NCBI RefSeq assembly: GCF_001602095.1
Contig: NZ_CP014991.1
Location: forward strand, 372,001-436,000
Source of the DNA: Helicobacter himalayensis
GTDB lineage: Bacteria > Campylobacterota > Campylobacteria > Campylobacterales > Helicobacteraceae
Direction: 5' to 3'
Length of the DNA stretch: 64,000 nt
Position 1 is the stretch's first letter. Each line of letters begins with the position of its first letter. Position numbers and translations under genes: made by a program. A model generated the notes under the pieces. It was not told the origin of the DNA. It did no database searches and saw only the letters and a program-made list of their open reading frames with translations. Below, piece after piece: positions 26,594 through 36,226 of the stretch.

Positions 26594-27419
26594 ATTTTTG
26601 GTTTTTTTTTGCTCTCTTAGTTTTGCTGAAGATTTTATAACTTTGCCTCGCCATAGTGTTTCATTGAGTTTTAGCGGGCAATACTATCTCTACGAAGAAC
26701 CGAGTTTGATGAATATTTCTGGCGTTTTTGGCGGAATTGGTGGAGAGTATAAGTATTTTCACGATGATGGTTTTTTTGGAGAAACCCATCATCAAGTAAA
26801 TTTCGCGTATTTTAGCACTTCAAGCACGCGCTACAATGGCTCACAATGCACTATTTCCGCGCCTGTGGTTTGCACACCATTACTTGCAGATTCTAAGGAT
26901 TCTTACATTTTTTTTGAATACCACTACAAGCCCATTTTTATCCGCACAGGCAATGCCTTTGCAAGCTTTGACATTGGGCTTGGCTATCGCTTTTTAAACA
27001 ATAAAATCTCTGCAAGCTCTGCCTATAAGCGCGAGCAAAGCTATTCGTATCTTATCACTGGATTTAACGCGCAATACGCACTTCATTCTGATGTCAAACT
27101 CTTTGCAAATGTGCTTTATAAAAATCTTTGGAGTGGGAAAAACACGAGCTATCTTAAGGATTTGGGTTTTGATAGCAACTTAAATGTTTCACAACATAGG
27201 GGGTTTGGGCTAGAATTTAGTCTCGGTGTTGAGCAAGAATTAAGCAAGCAGGGCATTGATATGGGCGTGGGTGTTAGCGCGTATTTTGAGTATTGGAACA
27301 TTGGGGAATCTAACATTCAAGCTTTACATCAAGCAGGTGTGCCTTTTTATTTTAAAGAGCCTTACAACTACACGCAAGCCTTTGGTTTGCGGATTTTATT
27401 ATCTTATAATTGGCTTTAA
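26568..27419 (+). CDS. Predicted outer-membrane beta-barrel protein
   Basis: Unrecognised. The N-terminus is a clear signal peptide (IKFLVFFCSLSFAED). The rest alternates hydrophobic and polar residues with many aromatics and Gly (FGGIGGEYKYF, FASFDIGLGYRF, FNAQYALHSDVKLFANVLY, FGLEFSLGVEQELS), and the last strand LGLRILL-type segment ends in NWL. This is typical of an 8-12-strand outer-membrane barrel. Two Cys (in SQCTISAPVVCTP) could form a loop disulfide. Its start overlaps the end of uppP, so expression is coupled to the cell-wall genes before it. It converges with and just meets the maf gene (4-base overlap). Confidence 0.6.
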   Translation: MRILNFLIKFLVFFCSLSFAEDFITLPRHSVSLSFSGQYYLYEEPSLMNISGVFGGIGGEYKYFHDDGFFGETHHQVNFAYFSTSSTRYNGSQCTISAPVVCTPLLADSKDSYIFFEYHYKPIFIRTGNAFASFDIGLGYRFLNNKISASSAYKREQSYSYLITGFNAQYALHSDVKLFANVLYKNLWSGKNTSYLKDLGFDSNLNVSQHRGFGLEFSLGVEQELSKQGIDMGVGVSAYFEYWNIGESNIQALHQAGVPFYFKEPYNYTQAFGLRILLSYNWL

Positions 27420-29527
27420 ACTTCCCATTCGTCAAAGGCTTTTTTTGCCACTTCAATAACGCTATCAATCCCCCCAGCAAGCGAAAAAAGCCAGTATTTA
27501 TGCGCGTAGAGCAAATCAATTTGCTTTGCCTTTAGCTCAATATCATCTTTTGCCACACGCACGATGATTTTAGCAATTTCCATTTCTTGATGCACGATAT
27601 AAGATTGTATCGCGTCATTAAAGCACATGCTAAATTTCTCTTCCTTGAAAAATTCCTTAACCTCCTCAATATGCTTAAGCGCATTTGTAAGAAGCCCAAA
27701 GTCAAAAGATTCTAAAGCATTTTGCTTATTTGCTTTTTCTAGTTTTTCAATTAATCCAGCCACTTCTAAAAACACCTCTTCAATCTTTGCCTTTTTCTCC
27801 AAGCCAAAGTCGATAAACTCCTGTGTTTTTTGACGCGCTTTGCTAAGATTTGCTTGATAGGTTTTTGGCGTGGGTGAAGCGAGGATAAGAGATTCTTTTT
27901 TCCCCCCATTTTCACAGCCACTTACTGCCTGCAAAAAACTCATCTCTTTTGTCCCCTTAATGCGCACGCCACCTTCTGTGGCATTTATCACTTCGATTTT
28001 ATAGGGTGTTTGCGCAATATCTGTTTCATAAAATTCTAAAAAAAGTTTCCAAATTGAAGTGGATTTCACCTCGCCCTTTCCGCCATACGCAGGGAGCAAA
28101 ACCATATCTTTGCGTTCTTGTGGGTTGATTTCATCTTCGCCATACACAGCATTTTTTGCGTGTGAGCTTCCAGATTCTGAAAATGCCAAATCCTGCCCGA
28201 TTAAAACCACCCTTTGAAAGCGCGCATACACAGCCATTTCATACGCCATATTTGCCGCACTCATTCCCACACCAATATAGCCATATTCCTTAAAGCCAAA
28301 ATAATAAGTATAGCCAAATGGACGCATATTGTATTGCACTAAATCGCCCTTGAGCGCGTCTTTTAGGCGCTTATGCACAATTGAGCTAATGGCAAAAATC
28401 ACGCCTTTGTGTTCCTGCTTTGGTGTGTCTTCATAAAATTTCGCTGTCAAATCAACGCGCTCTAAGCTAAACACAACATCAGGCTTAATGCCCTCTTTTG
28501 CAAGGATTGGGAATGATGCGTCAATGCAAAAAATTGTAAGATAATCTTGGTATTTTTTTAAAAGTGGCAATTGCTTGCTAAGGCTCGGACCTGTGGCGAC
28601 AATGACCGCGGTGCTGCCTTTTATTCCTTTTGTATCACCTCGCGGGAGTGAATCCCGCTCTAGCTTCGCTCCAGCTTCGTTACACTTCGCTTGCGCGCGC
28701 ATACTTGGCATTTTTTTGTTGATTGGATTTGTAGATTCTGTAATATTGTTGGTGTGTTCATATTCTGTATTTTCTAATTGATGAGAATCCGTAGATTCTA
28801 AAGGATTATTCGCCTGAACTTTAAAATACCGTGCGCGCTTGAAGCGCAATTCTTCCAAAAGCTCTAAAAGTGTTGGTGAGGCAAGCATTTGGGGCAAAGT
28901 CGCGATATGATGTGAAATCCCAATGATAGAATCCCTGCTATCATTCCCCACGCTTATCACGCAATGCTCCAGCGCACGCACAATCCACTTATTAAACTCA
29001 ATGCTTAGCGCGCTAAATTTTTCATAATACCCATTAAAAATATGCAAATCATACAACCGCGCATAAAGCTTCGTGTGCTTGTCTTTGATGAAGTTGTTAA
29101 GTACTTCTTGGTAGCTCGTCTCCTTATCCCAAAAAAGAATGCGCCCTTGCAAAATCTCTTGCGAAAAATCCAGCAAATGCAGCACAATAAAGAGAATCTC
29201 AAGCTCTGGCTCAATCACCACTATGCGCTTAAGATTCTCATTTTGCAACAAAACCTTATAAAACACACCATTGCCAAGCCCAAAAAAATACAAATACGGA
29301 TACAGCGCATAGGGCGTAAAGTGAATAATTTTTTCATTCGTGCTTTTTAGCGGTGTTTGGGGGAATAGGGGTGTAGAATCTGCCTTATCGATAATATTAA
29401 AATCTAGCACATCATTTGTTAAAAAAACTTCATATTTTTGGTTTGGGATAACCCTTTGCAAGCGCGCACTTAAGGCAGGATTTTTAAGCTTTAGCGCGCA
29501 AAGGTTTGTTTCAAAAAAATCCTGCAT
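27416..29527 (-). CDS. Maf-family flagellin glycosylation factor with an in-frame repeat insert
   Basis: Motility accessory factor of the DUF115/Maf type that transfers nonulosonic acid (pseudaminic acid) to flagellin before export. It lies directly after flaB, as HP0114 next to HP0115. N-terminal domain: TPYALYPYLYFFGLGNG with a VIEPE motif near 95-135. The central domain carries the conserved VATGPSLSKQLP after residue 305, CIDASFPIL, VFSLERVD, and GVGMSAANMAYEMAV followed by LIGQDLAFS. Residues about 243-303 between the two domains are encoded by a partial and a full copy of the dispersed repeat and are absent from the conserved core. 703 residues. No good ribosome site precedes the ATG; it probably depends on flaB transcription or an internal promoter. 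Confidence 0.88.
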   Translation of the reverse strand: MQDFFETNLCALKLKNPALSARLQRVIPNQKYEVFLTNDVLDFNIIDKADSTPLFPQTPLKSTNEKIIHFTPYALYPYLYFFGLGNGVFYKVLLQNENLKRIVVIEPELEILFIVLHLLDFSQEILQGRILFWDKETSYQEVLNNFIKDKHTKLYARLYDLHIFNGYYEKFSALSIEFNKWIVRALEHCVISVGNDSRDSIIGISHHIATLPQMLASPTLLELLEELRFKRARYFKVQANNPLESTDSHQLENTEYEHTNNITESTNPINKKMPSMRAQAKCNEAGAKLERDSLPRGDTKGIKGSTAVIVATGPSLSKQLPLLKKYQDYLTIFCIDASFPILAKEGIKPDVVFSLERVDLTAKFYEDTPKQEHKGVIFAISSIVHKRLKDALKGDLVQYNMRPFGYTYYFGFKEYGYIGVGMSAANMAYEMAVYARFQRVVLIGQDLAFSESGSSHAKNAVYGEDEINPQERKDMVLLPAYGGKGEVKSTSIWKLFLEFYETDIAQTPYKIEVINATEGGVRIKGTKEMSFLQAVSGCENGGKKESLILASPTPKTYQANLSKARQKTQEFIDFGLEKKAKIEEVFLEVAGLIEKLEKANKQNALESFDFGLLTNALKHIEEVKEFFKEEKFSMCFNDAIQSYIVHQEMEIAKIIVRVAKDDIELKAKQIDLLYAHKYWLFSLAGGIDSVIEVAKKAFDEWEV
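28621..28740 (-). repeat. Dispersed palindromic element, full copy in maf
   Basis: Reads on the minus strand from CAGAATCTACAAATCC (28740) through GCGCAAGCGAAGTGTAACGA and the 17-base hairpin GCGGGATTCACTCCCGC (28642-28658) to GGTGATACAAAAGGAATA. It is the most complete copy. Encodes NKKMPSMRAQAKCNEAG and, after the hairpin, RGDTKGIKG. Only G/C- and hairpin-rich part of an otherwise ordinary gene. Confidence 0.88.
28741..28795 (-). repeat. Partial dispersed element in tandem with the full copy in maf
   Basis: Minus strand GATTCTCATCAATTAGAAAA followed by TACAGAATATGAACACACC resembles the front half of the second CapA copy (AAAAAATACAGAATATGAGC). This gives maf the same tandem arrangement as the CapA-like gene. 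Encodes DSHQLENTEYEH. Confidence 0.6.
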
Positions 29528-29561
29528 AAAAGTTTAAGAATCCATAAAAATTTAAGAAGCT

Positions 29562-31106
29562 CTATTGCAAAAGGCGCAAAACATTTTGTTGCACTGCATT
29601 TGCCTGCGCCATCGCAAAGCTACCACTCTGCGCCAAAACATTATGCTTAGAGAAAGTCGCAGATTCTGCGGCGAAATCCACATCGCGGATTTGAGATTCT
29701 GCGCTTTTGACATTGACTTGTGTTACAGAAATATTATTGATAGTGGCCACAAGTTGGATTTGTGCTGAACCCATATCTGCGCGGATTTTATCAAGTTGGA
29801 TTCTCGCGGATTCTGCCATATCAATTACCACCATAGCACCTTTTAAGCTCGTGACACCTGCGCCTATTCCGCCTGCGTGCAATTCTGCTTGCGCCACATT
29901 GGCATTTGCCCCAGATGCTGAAGCAATGTTAGAATCCATCTCTCCCCGCACCGAGCGCAAATTCACGGTGTATTCTGCAATGCCTTGCGCGGTATGGAAT
30001 CCTACATGGCTAAAGTTTGTTCCACTAATGATAATATCGCGCGCATCTGTGCGGATAAGCGTCAAGCGCCCAATGATTGTGTGTTCTGTCCCGCTAATCC
30101 CAGTGAAATTCCCTCCGCCAAAAACTGCTCCAGTAGCGCTTTGTGTCCTAATGGCAATCGCGCGCCCATCAGTGCTACGCAAATTTAAACGCCCGGTGAT
30201 GTCGATAAACGCCTCTGCCCCTGTGCGCTCTTTGACGGAGTTAATCGCATTAATAAGGCGTCCATCTGCGTCATTTTTACGCACATCATTGATTGTCCCA
30301 ATTGTAACATCATTTATCACTAACCCATGCACAGTTCCAGATAGCACAGGAGTGCCTCCAGTCCCCATAACATTCCAAGTAGCGCGCACGCCTAACTTAT
30401 CTGAGTGTTTATTGATAACTTCTGAAAGCACGCCGATACCGGTATTTGCAGAGGTTGAAATCTTAACCGTTTCAAGAGTGAAGCTATTTTTCCCATCAAC
30501 TTCTTTGACATTAAACATCACTTCTGTAAGGTTGCGTGCTGCACCAGAGGCGAGCATTCCAGTAGCAGAAAAAGAAGAGCTTTCCATTCTAATATGTCCG
30601 ATTTTATCCGAGCTTGTAGGACCGATTGAGGCTTTGATTGTTGTGTTTGAATACGCGCCGATTTGAAATTCTTTATTAGAAAATGCACCAGAAAGCATCT
30701 GCTGTCCGTTAAAGCTTGTTGTGTTTGCAATATTATCAAGCTCTTCTAAGAGGCGCAAAATATCACTTTGCAGGGCTTTGCGAGATTCTGTTGTTTGTCC
30801 ATCTTGTGCGGCTTGAATGGCTTTTGTTTTAATAGTATCAAGGATTTTTAGCTGCTCGTCCATTGCCTTATCCGCAACTTGAATCATACCAATCGCATCA
30901 TTTGCATTCCTCACTGCTTGCCCTAACCCTTCGCTTTGCGAGCGCAAACTATCAGCGATAGCCATACCTGAAGCATCGTCAGCAGCCTTATTAAGACGCA
31001 AACCAGAGCTTAACTTCTCCAGCGAGCTATGCAAACTTCTATTATTTGCAACTCCAATTGTATGTGCGTTCAACGCAGAAATATTCGTGTTAATACGAAA
31101 GCTCAT
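29562..31106 (-). CDS. flaB: Flagellin B
   Basis: Major filament subunit, exported through the flagellar type III system. The conserved N-terminus [14 protein letters not shown] and the D0/D1 stretch [20 protein letters not shown] are at the front, and the C-terminal [20 protein letters not shown] and [18 protein letters not shown] at the end. Start ATG 31106 has AAAGGA 8 bases upstream; upstream in-frame codons would run through the promoter. That start gives 514 residues, the same length I recall for H. pylori FlaB. Position before maf and divergent from topA matches HP0114-HP0116. The sigma-54 promoter at 31155-31170 also fits FlaB, whereas flaA is normally sigma-28 dependent. Confidence 0.95.
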   Translation of the reverse strand: MSFRINTNISALNAHTIGVANNRSLHSSLEKLSSGLRLNKAADDASGMAIADSLRSQSEGLGQAVRNANDAIGMIQVADKAMDEQLKILDTIKTKAIQAAQDGQTTESRKALQSDILRLLEELDNIANTTSFNGQQMLSGAFSNKEFQIGAYSNTTIKASIGPTSSDKIGHIRMESSSFSATGMLASGAARNLTEVMFNVKEVDGKNSFTLETVKISTSANTGIGVLSEVINKHSDKLGVRATWNVMGTGGTPVLSGTVHGLVINDVTIGTINDVRKNDADGRLINAINSVKERTGAEAFIDITGRLNLRSTDGRAIAIRTQSATGAVFGGGNFTGISGTEHTIIGRLTLIRTDARDIIISGTNFSHVGFHTAQGIAEYTVNLRSVRGEMDSNIASASGANANVAQAELHAGGIGAGVTSLKGAMVVIDMAESARIQLDKIRADMGSAQIQLVATINNISVTQVNVKSAESQIRDVDFAAESATFSKHNVLAQSGSFAMAQANAVQQNVLRLLQ

Positions 31107-31154
31107 ATTCAGAATCCTTTTTTTGCTAAAGTTTTTCTTGCTTGTGCCGAATAA

Positions 31155-31170
31155 AGCAAAAGATATTCCA
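31155..31170 (-). promoter_or_regulatory. Sigma-54 (RpoN) promoter of flaB
   Basis: Minus strand TGGAATATCTTTTGCT has GG and GC separated by exactly 10 bases, the -24/-12 spacing, and keeps TTGC of the consensus TGGCAC-N5-TTGC. It lies about 50 bases before the flaB ATG. In Helicobacter, sigma-54 with FlgR drives the middle flagellar genes including flaB. Confidence 0.85.
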
Positions 31171-31231
31171 CAATTTTTACGCGCAAAATTTGCGCAAAAT
31201 GAAAGAAGTTTTGTATTTTTTACTTTCATTG

Positions 31232-31240
31232 TGATAGAAT
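31232..31240 (+). promoter_or_regulatory. Extended -10 promoter element of topA
   Basis: TGATAGAAT, about 31 bases before the topA ATG, diverging from the flaB promoter. Confidence 0.6.
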
Positions 31241-31271
31241 TTATTAAAAACCAAGCAAAAGAGAATCCCCA

Positions 31272-33470
31272 ATGAAAAACCTTATCATCGTAGAATCTCC
31301 CGCCAAGGCGCGCACGATTAAAAACTTTTTGGGCAAGGATTATGAAGTCATCGCTTCAAAAGGACACATCCGCGATTTGCCAAAATACACGCTAGGTATC
31401 AATGTCGAAAATAAGCACTTTGTGCCAACATACGCGATTGATAAAGACCATAAAGATATTGTTGAAGAAATCAAAAAGCTTGCAAAAAAGGCAAAAATAA
31501 CTTATATCGCAACTGATGAGGATAGAGAGGGTGAGGCGATAGGCTATCATATCACGCAAACTCTTGATTTGCCAGCTGAGGAGTTTCCGCGCATCGTGTT
31601 TCACGAAATCACAAAAAGTGCGATAAAGCACGCGTTAGAAAATCCAAAGCGCATTGATATGAATAAAGTCAATGCACAGCAGGCAAGAAGGCTACTTGAT
31701 AGAATCGTAGGCTTTAAGCTAAGCAATCTCATCTCTTCAAAAATCGCGCGTGGGCTTAGTGCTGGACGCGTGCAAAGTGCGGCGTTAAAGCTTGTGATTG
31801 ACAAAGAGCGCGAGATTCAGGCGTTTAAAAGTGTAACTTATTTTCTTATCCAAGCGCATTTTGAAACAGACAAAAAAGAAATTATAGAATCCGAACTCAT
31901 AAGCTATAAAGGCAAAACACTCCAAAAGCTTTCTTTGCAAGATGAAAAAGAAGTAAAAGAGATTCTGACAAATCTTAACAAACAGCAATTTATTGTGGCA
32001 GAAATCAATAAAAAAAGTAAAAAAACCACCACACCTCCGCCATTTATGACTTCCACACTTCAGCAAGTTGCCTCGACACAACTCGGCTTTACGCCAACTA
32101 GGACGATGAGTATCGCTCAAAAACTCTACGAAGGTGTGCGAACGCACGAAGGCGTGATGGGTGTGATTACCTATATGAGGACAGATAGTCTTAATATCGC
32201 AAAAGAGGCGAGGGATAGCGCGCGCGAGGTTTTGGAAACTCACTATGGCAAAGCCTATGTCCCAGCAAAGCCAAAAATCTATGCCAGCAAATCAAAAGGC
32301 GCACAAGAGGCGCACGAGGCAATTCGCCCGACAAATCTTGGATTTACACCAGAGATTGCAAAAAGTTTCTTAAAGCCAGAAGAGCTTAAACTCTATACGC
32401 TCATTTATAAGCGGTTTTTGGCAAGTCAGAGCGTTGATGCAGAGTTTGAGTTGCAAAATATTATTTTTGCAAATACAGAGCAAAGCGCGCAGTTTAAGGC
32501 AAATGGCAGGCGTCTAGTTTTTGATGGATTCTATAAAATTTTAGAACTAGAGGATAAAGATGAACTGCTCCCGCAACTAAAGCTTAAAGAATCTATTAAC
32601 GCGCAAAAAATTGCGAGCATTAAAAAGCAGACCGAGCCACCCGCACGTTATTCTGAAGCAAGCCTTATTAAAAATCTCGAAGCACTTGGAATTGGCAGAC
32701 CTAGCACCTACGCCCCAACAATCTCGCTCCTTCTTGGGCGCGATTATCTCCAAAATGAGAAAAAGGTGTTAATCCCTACGCAAAGTGCGTTTCAGGTAAT
32801 CGAAGTGTTAGAAACTCATTTTAATGAAATTGTGGATAGTAATTTTTCCGCTGCACTTGAAGATAAGCTTGATTCTATCGCTCAGGAAAAGGCGGATTGG
32901 AATCAAGTGCTGTGGGAGTTTTATGAGCCATTTATGCAAAAAATCGAGGAAGGCAAGCAAACTATTGCCTCACAAAAGCAAGCAATCCCAACCGGCGAGT
33001 TATGTCCAAAATGTAATAAAGAGCTTGTGTTGCGCAAGGGGAAATTTGGCGAATTTATCGCGTGTAGTGGCTACCCGAAGTGTAAATACATCAAATCTAG
33101 TGAATCTAAAGATTCTCAAAGTGTGGGTGAAAAATGCGAAAAATGTGGCAGAGATATGGTGAAAAAGTTTGGGAAAAATGGTGAATTTATCGCGTGCAGT
33201 GGCTATCCAGAATGCAAAAACACAAAATCGCTTAAACCAAAAGAAGTTCTTGACGTGTCGTGTCCGGAATGTGGTGGGAATTTGCTAAAGAGATTTTCAA
33301 AACGTGGGGCGTTTTATGGTTGCCAAAATTACCCAAAATGCAAATTTATCTCTAAATATCCGCTTATACAAGAGCGTTGCAAGGAATGTGGTGGAGTGAT
33401 GGTAGAGCGTGAGCTGAAAAGTGGGAAATTCCACGAGTGTCTAAAATGCAAGCATAAAATTGAGTGCTAA
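31272..33470 (+). CDS. topA: DNA topoisomerase I
   Basis: Type IA topoisomerase that relaxes negative supercoils. TOPRIM domain at residues 2-115 ([26 protein letters not shown]), the gate domains, and the active-site Tyr301 in [10 protein letters not shown]. The tail has four zinc ribbons from about residue 577: CPKC..CSGYPKC, CEKC..CSGYPEC, CPEC..CQNYPKC and CKEC..CLKC. The 732 residues match HP0116. ATG lacks a strong ribosome site (AAGAGAA). The next reading frame, a peptide permease, begins right at the topA stop. Confidence 0.96.
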   Translation: MKNLIIVESPAKARTIKNFLGKDYEVIASKGHIRDLPKYTLGINVENKHFVPTYAIDKDHKDIVEEIKKLAKKAKITYIATDEDREGEAIGYHITQTLDLPAEEFPRIVFHEITKSAIKHALENPKRIDMNKVNAQQARRLLDRIVGFKLSNLISSKIARGLSAGRVQSAALKLVIDKEREIQAFKSVTYFLIQAHFETDKKEIIESELISYKGKTLQKLSLQDEKEVKEILTNLNKQQFIVAEINKKSKKTTTPPPFMTSTLQQVASTQLGFTPTRTMSIAQKLYEGVRTHEGVMGVITYMRTDSLNIAKEARDSAREVLETHYGKAYVPAKPKIYASKSKGAQEAHEAIRPTNLGFTPEIAKSFLKPEELKLYTLIYKRFLASQSVDAEFELQNIIFANTEQSAQFKANGRRLVFDGFYKILELEDKDELLPQLKLKESINAQKIASIKKQTEPPARYSEASLIKNLEALGIGRPSTYAPTISLLLGRDYLQNEKKVLIPTQSAFQVIEVLETHFNEIVDSNFSAALEDKLDSIAQEKADWNQVLWEFYEPFMQKIEEGKQTIASQKQAIPTGELCPKCNKELVLRKGKFGEFIACSGYPKCKYIKSSESKDSQSVGEKCEKCGRDMVKKFGKNGEFIACSGYPECKNTKSLKPKEVLDVSCPECGGNLLKRFSKRGAFYGCQNYPKCKFISKYPLIQERCKECGGVMVERELKSGKFHECLKCKHKIEC

Positions 33471-33471
33471 C

Positions 33472-34517
33472 GTGCTTGGTTATATTTCTAAGCGCTTGGC
33501 ATTACTTGTGCCGACTTTATTTGGGATTCTTATTCTTAATTTTCTCCTTATCCAGCTCTCCCCGGGTGGTCCGATTGAGCGCACTATCGCAAAGCTAGAG
33601 CGTTTGGATAAGCCCGCAGAATCTGCCATTGCACAAAAAAGCTTCTATAAAGGAAGTAATGGCTTAGAACCTGAATTAATTGAACAGATTCAAAAACTCT
33701 ATGGCTTTGATAAACCACTGATTGAACGTTTTTTATTATGGTGAAAAATTATGCGCTTTTTGATTTTGGCGAGAGTTTTTATCGTCAGCAAAAAGTGCTT
33801 GATATTATTATTGAAAAACTTCCCGTAAGCATTTCTTTGGGCTTTTTTAGCACATTTATAATCTATCTTATTAGCATTCCTCTAGGCATTATCAAGGCAA
33901 AAAGGCACGGGAGTGTGTTTGATATCGCCACAAGCTTTGTGGTGGTGATTTTTCACGCGATACCAAGCTTTTTGCTTGCGATTTTTTTAATCGTGCTTTT
34001 TGCCGGCGGGAGTTATTTTGATATTTTCCCACTGCGCGGGCTTGTGAGTGAGGACTTCGCGCAAATGAGTTTTTGGGAAAAAATCAAAGATTACTTATGG
34101 CACTTATGCTTGCCTGTGTTTTGTATCTCTATTGGTGGTTTTGCTACATTAAGTATGCTATGCAAAAATTGTTTTTTAGAAGAAATCCATAAAACCTATG
34201 TTCAAACAGCGCGTGCAAAAGGTGCGAGCGAACAACAGATTCTCTATAAGCATATTTTTCGTAACGCGATGCTTTTGATTGTGAGCGGATTTCCTATGGT
34301 GTTTGTGGGAATGTTTTTTAGCGGAAGTTTGTTGATTGAAATTATTTTTAGCCTCGATGGGTTGGGACTTTTGGGCTATGAAAGCGTGGTAAATAGAGAC
34401 TATCCCATTATTTTTGGCACATTGTATATTTTCACCTTTTTAGCGCTCATTGTTGGCATTATTAGCGATGCGCTCTATGTGGTGATAGATCCAAGGATAC
34501 ACTTTGGAGTTCGCTAG
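33472..34517 (+). pseudogene. yejB: YejB-type peptide ABC transporter permease, split by a frameshift
   Basis: Inner-membrane permease of oligopeptide ABC importers (HP0251 type). The first frame (start GTG 33472 or a TTG at 33460) encodes membrane helix 1 (LALLVPTLFGILILNFLLIQL) and ends at TGA 33742-33744 with ERFLLW. The second frame begins at ATG 33738 ([15 protein letters not shown]) and contains the remaining helices and the EAA-like loop ([20 protein letters not shown]). In intact YejB proteins the two parts are continuous. Adding one T to the T6 run at 33728-33733 restores a single frame. The broken point removes no sequence. No YejA, YejE or YejF partner follows; cheB comes next on the other strand. 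Decayed gene, slippage-controlled gene or sequencing error are all possible. Confidence 0.75.
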
Positions 34518-34620
34518 ATTCTAAAAAATTGCTAGCAAATTTTAAGGGTCTTGTTGCCTTCAAGCTTTTTTTGCTTTTAATAATTTTCAGATTCTATGAG
34601 TTTTAACATTTTTGAGAATC

Positions 34621-35319
34621 CTAATTCCCAAATTTTGCGATTTTCTCAATGATTTCCTCCAAACTTAGCGTGTGTGTGACGCCACCAACTTCAATGGCTT
34701 TTTTTGGCATACCAAAGACAACGCAACTTTTTTCATCTTGGGCAATTGTCGTAGCGCCATTGTCAAAAAGCTCTTTTATTCCGATACTGCCATCATCGCC
34801 CATACCTGTGAGAATGACGCCCAGTGTGTTTTTGCCCGCGATATTATTAGCAAAGCGGAATAGAATATCCACACTTGGCTTGTGGCGCGAGATTCTAGGA
34901 CCATCAAAAGGCTTGGCGCTGTATTTGCCGTTTTCATAATTTAAAGAAATGTGAGAATCCCCGCTTGCCAAATATGCGCAGGAAGTTTCCAAAAGCATTT
35001 CTTGTGTTACTTCAAAGATATTAAGCATTGATAGAGAATCTAGGCGCTTTGCAAACGAGCTTCCAAAAGGCTTTGGGATATGTTGGACGATGACAATTGG
35101 CGGCAAGCCAGAGGGCAGTCTTTCAAAAATCGTGCTAAGCGCATCTACGCCGCCGGTGCTCGCACCTATGACGATGAGCTTTGGACGCAAGAAATCCTTG
35201 CAGGGCTTGCTTTCTAAAAGTGCATCGGGGTGTAGTTTTTTGCTTGGAATCCTGTGGAATTGTTCTTTAGATTCTGAAATTTGCGTTTTGGTGATAAGAG
35301 GTTTGTTAGATTCTGCCAT
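34621..35319 (-). CDS. cheB: Receptor methylesterase CheB lacking the receiver domain
   Basis: Removes methyl groups from chemoreceptors for adaptation. The catalytic triad is visible: Ser54 in IGASTGG, His80 in VQHIP, Asp176 in GMGDDG. There is no N-terminal CheY-like receiver: only about 45 hydrophilic residues precede the esterase domain, so activity cannot be switched by phosphorylation in the classical way. The same short form is known in Campylobacter jejuni. It follows cheR with a 15-base gap and is certainly co-transcribed with it. H. pylori has neither gene. Confidence 0.92.
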   Translation of the reverse strand: MAESNKPLITKTQISESKEQFHRIPSKKLHPDALLESKPCKDFLRPKLIVIGASTGGVDALSTIFERLPSGLPPIVIVQHIPKPFGSSFAKRLDSLSMLNIFEVTQEMLLETSCAYLASGDSHISLNYENGKYSAKPFDGPRISRHKPSVDILFRFANNIAGKNTLGVILTGMGDDGSIGIKELFDNGATTIAQDEKSCVVFGMPKKAIEVGGVTHTLSLEEIIEKIAKFGN

Positions 35320-35334
35320 TGTCCATCCTCAAAA

Positions 35335-36171
35335 TCATTTTTTAATAAAAATCTTGCGCCCGAGCTTTTCTGTATTCACAACTAAATCGTGTAAGCCTTC
35401 AGAATGCCCAAGATACAGCGTCCCACCGACTTTTAAAAGCCCAAAAAGGCGTTGGAGTATTTGCATTTGATCACTTTTTGTGAAATAAATAAGCACATTG
35501 CGACAAAAAATCACATCAAATTCTTCGGCGTTGAAAGGATACACCTTATTGAAAAGATTAAGTTGGCGAAATGTGATGAGATTTTTAAGCTTTGGTTTTG
35601 CGCTTAAGTGGCGCAGACGCGGATTCTCATCAACGACATAAAAAAACTCGTGCATTTCATCTTCTGCCCATTTGAGCCATTGCTCTTGAGCAGGATTGAC
35701 TTCATATTTGCCAACTTGCGCGATTTTTAGCACTTGGGTGTCAATGTCTGTGGCAGTGATTTCAATGCGCGCGCTTGAGGGGTAGAGTTTTTTAGCATAA
35801 AGCGCAGTGCATGCAATGGAGTAGGGTTCTTGTCCAGTGGAAGAGGCACAACAAAAGATTTTTATGGTTTTATTATTGCGCAACAAATTTGGCAACACGC
35901 GATCAAGCAAGTCTTCAAAATGAAAAGATTCTCGAAAAAAATCTGTCTTATTGGTGGTGAAAACATTAATAAATTCTTGCGCGATTTTTTTGTCTTTCTC
36001 CATCGCTTTTAGCAATTCATCGATGCTACCATAATCCATACTTTTAGCCAGCTTTGCCACGCGATTTTTAATCATCGTCTGCTTAGAATCCACAATATGA
36101 ATACGAGAGAGTTCATAAATCTTGTCTTTTAAGAGTGCGAATTGTCGCTCATCAAAGTTGGTCACAACCAC
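35335..36171 (-). CDS. cheR: Chemotaxis receptor methyltransferase
   Basis: Uses S-adenosylmethionine to methylate glutamates of chemoreceptors. An N-terminal helical domain (residues 1-75) precedes the methyltransferase domain with FCCASSTGQEPYSIA near 107-121, the TDIDTQVL motif near 143, LNLFNKVYPF near 202 and the VIFCRNVLIYF motif near 220-230. 278 residues, typical. It lies 55 bases after htrA on the same strand and is followed by cheB. Substrates may include the large receptor at 12.9-14.9 kb. Confidence 0.95.
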   Translation of the reverse strand: MVVTNFDERQFALLKDKIYELSRIHIVDSKQTMIKNRVAKLAKSMDYGSIDELLKAMEKDKKIAQEFINVFTTNKTDFFRESFHFEDLLDRVLPNLLRNNKTIKIFCCASSTGQEPYSIACTALYAKKLYPSSARIEITATDIDTQVLKIAQVGKYEVNPAQEQWLKWAEDEMHEFFYVVDENPRLRHLSAKPKLKNLITFRQLNLFNKVYPFNAEEFDVIFCRNVLIYFTKSDQMQILQRLFGLLKVGGTLYLGHSEGLHDLVVNTEKLGRKIFIKK

Positions 36172-36226
36172 CTCCTTTTTTGATTGTGAATCTTAAATGC
36201 AAAATGTGCGCGGTTTTACACGCGCC

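Noticed and set aside
29707-30666. 319-codon open frame on the plus strand opposite flaB
   Set aside because: Antisense shadow of the flagellin gene; no ribosome site, no recognisable domain, and composition follows the flaB codons.
34531-34545. Palindrome TTGCTAGCAA after the permease gene
   Set aside because: Too short for a stem-loop of weight, and no T run follows; no evidence for an operator or terminator.
36205-36226. GC-rich pairing GCGCG/CGCGC after htrA as terminator
   Set aside because: Weak stem with only a short T run on the htrA strand; cheR follows in the same direction and may be read through.
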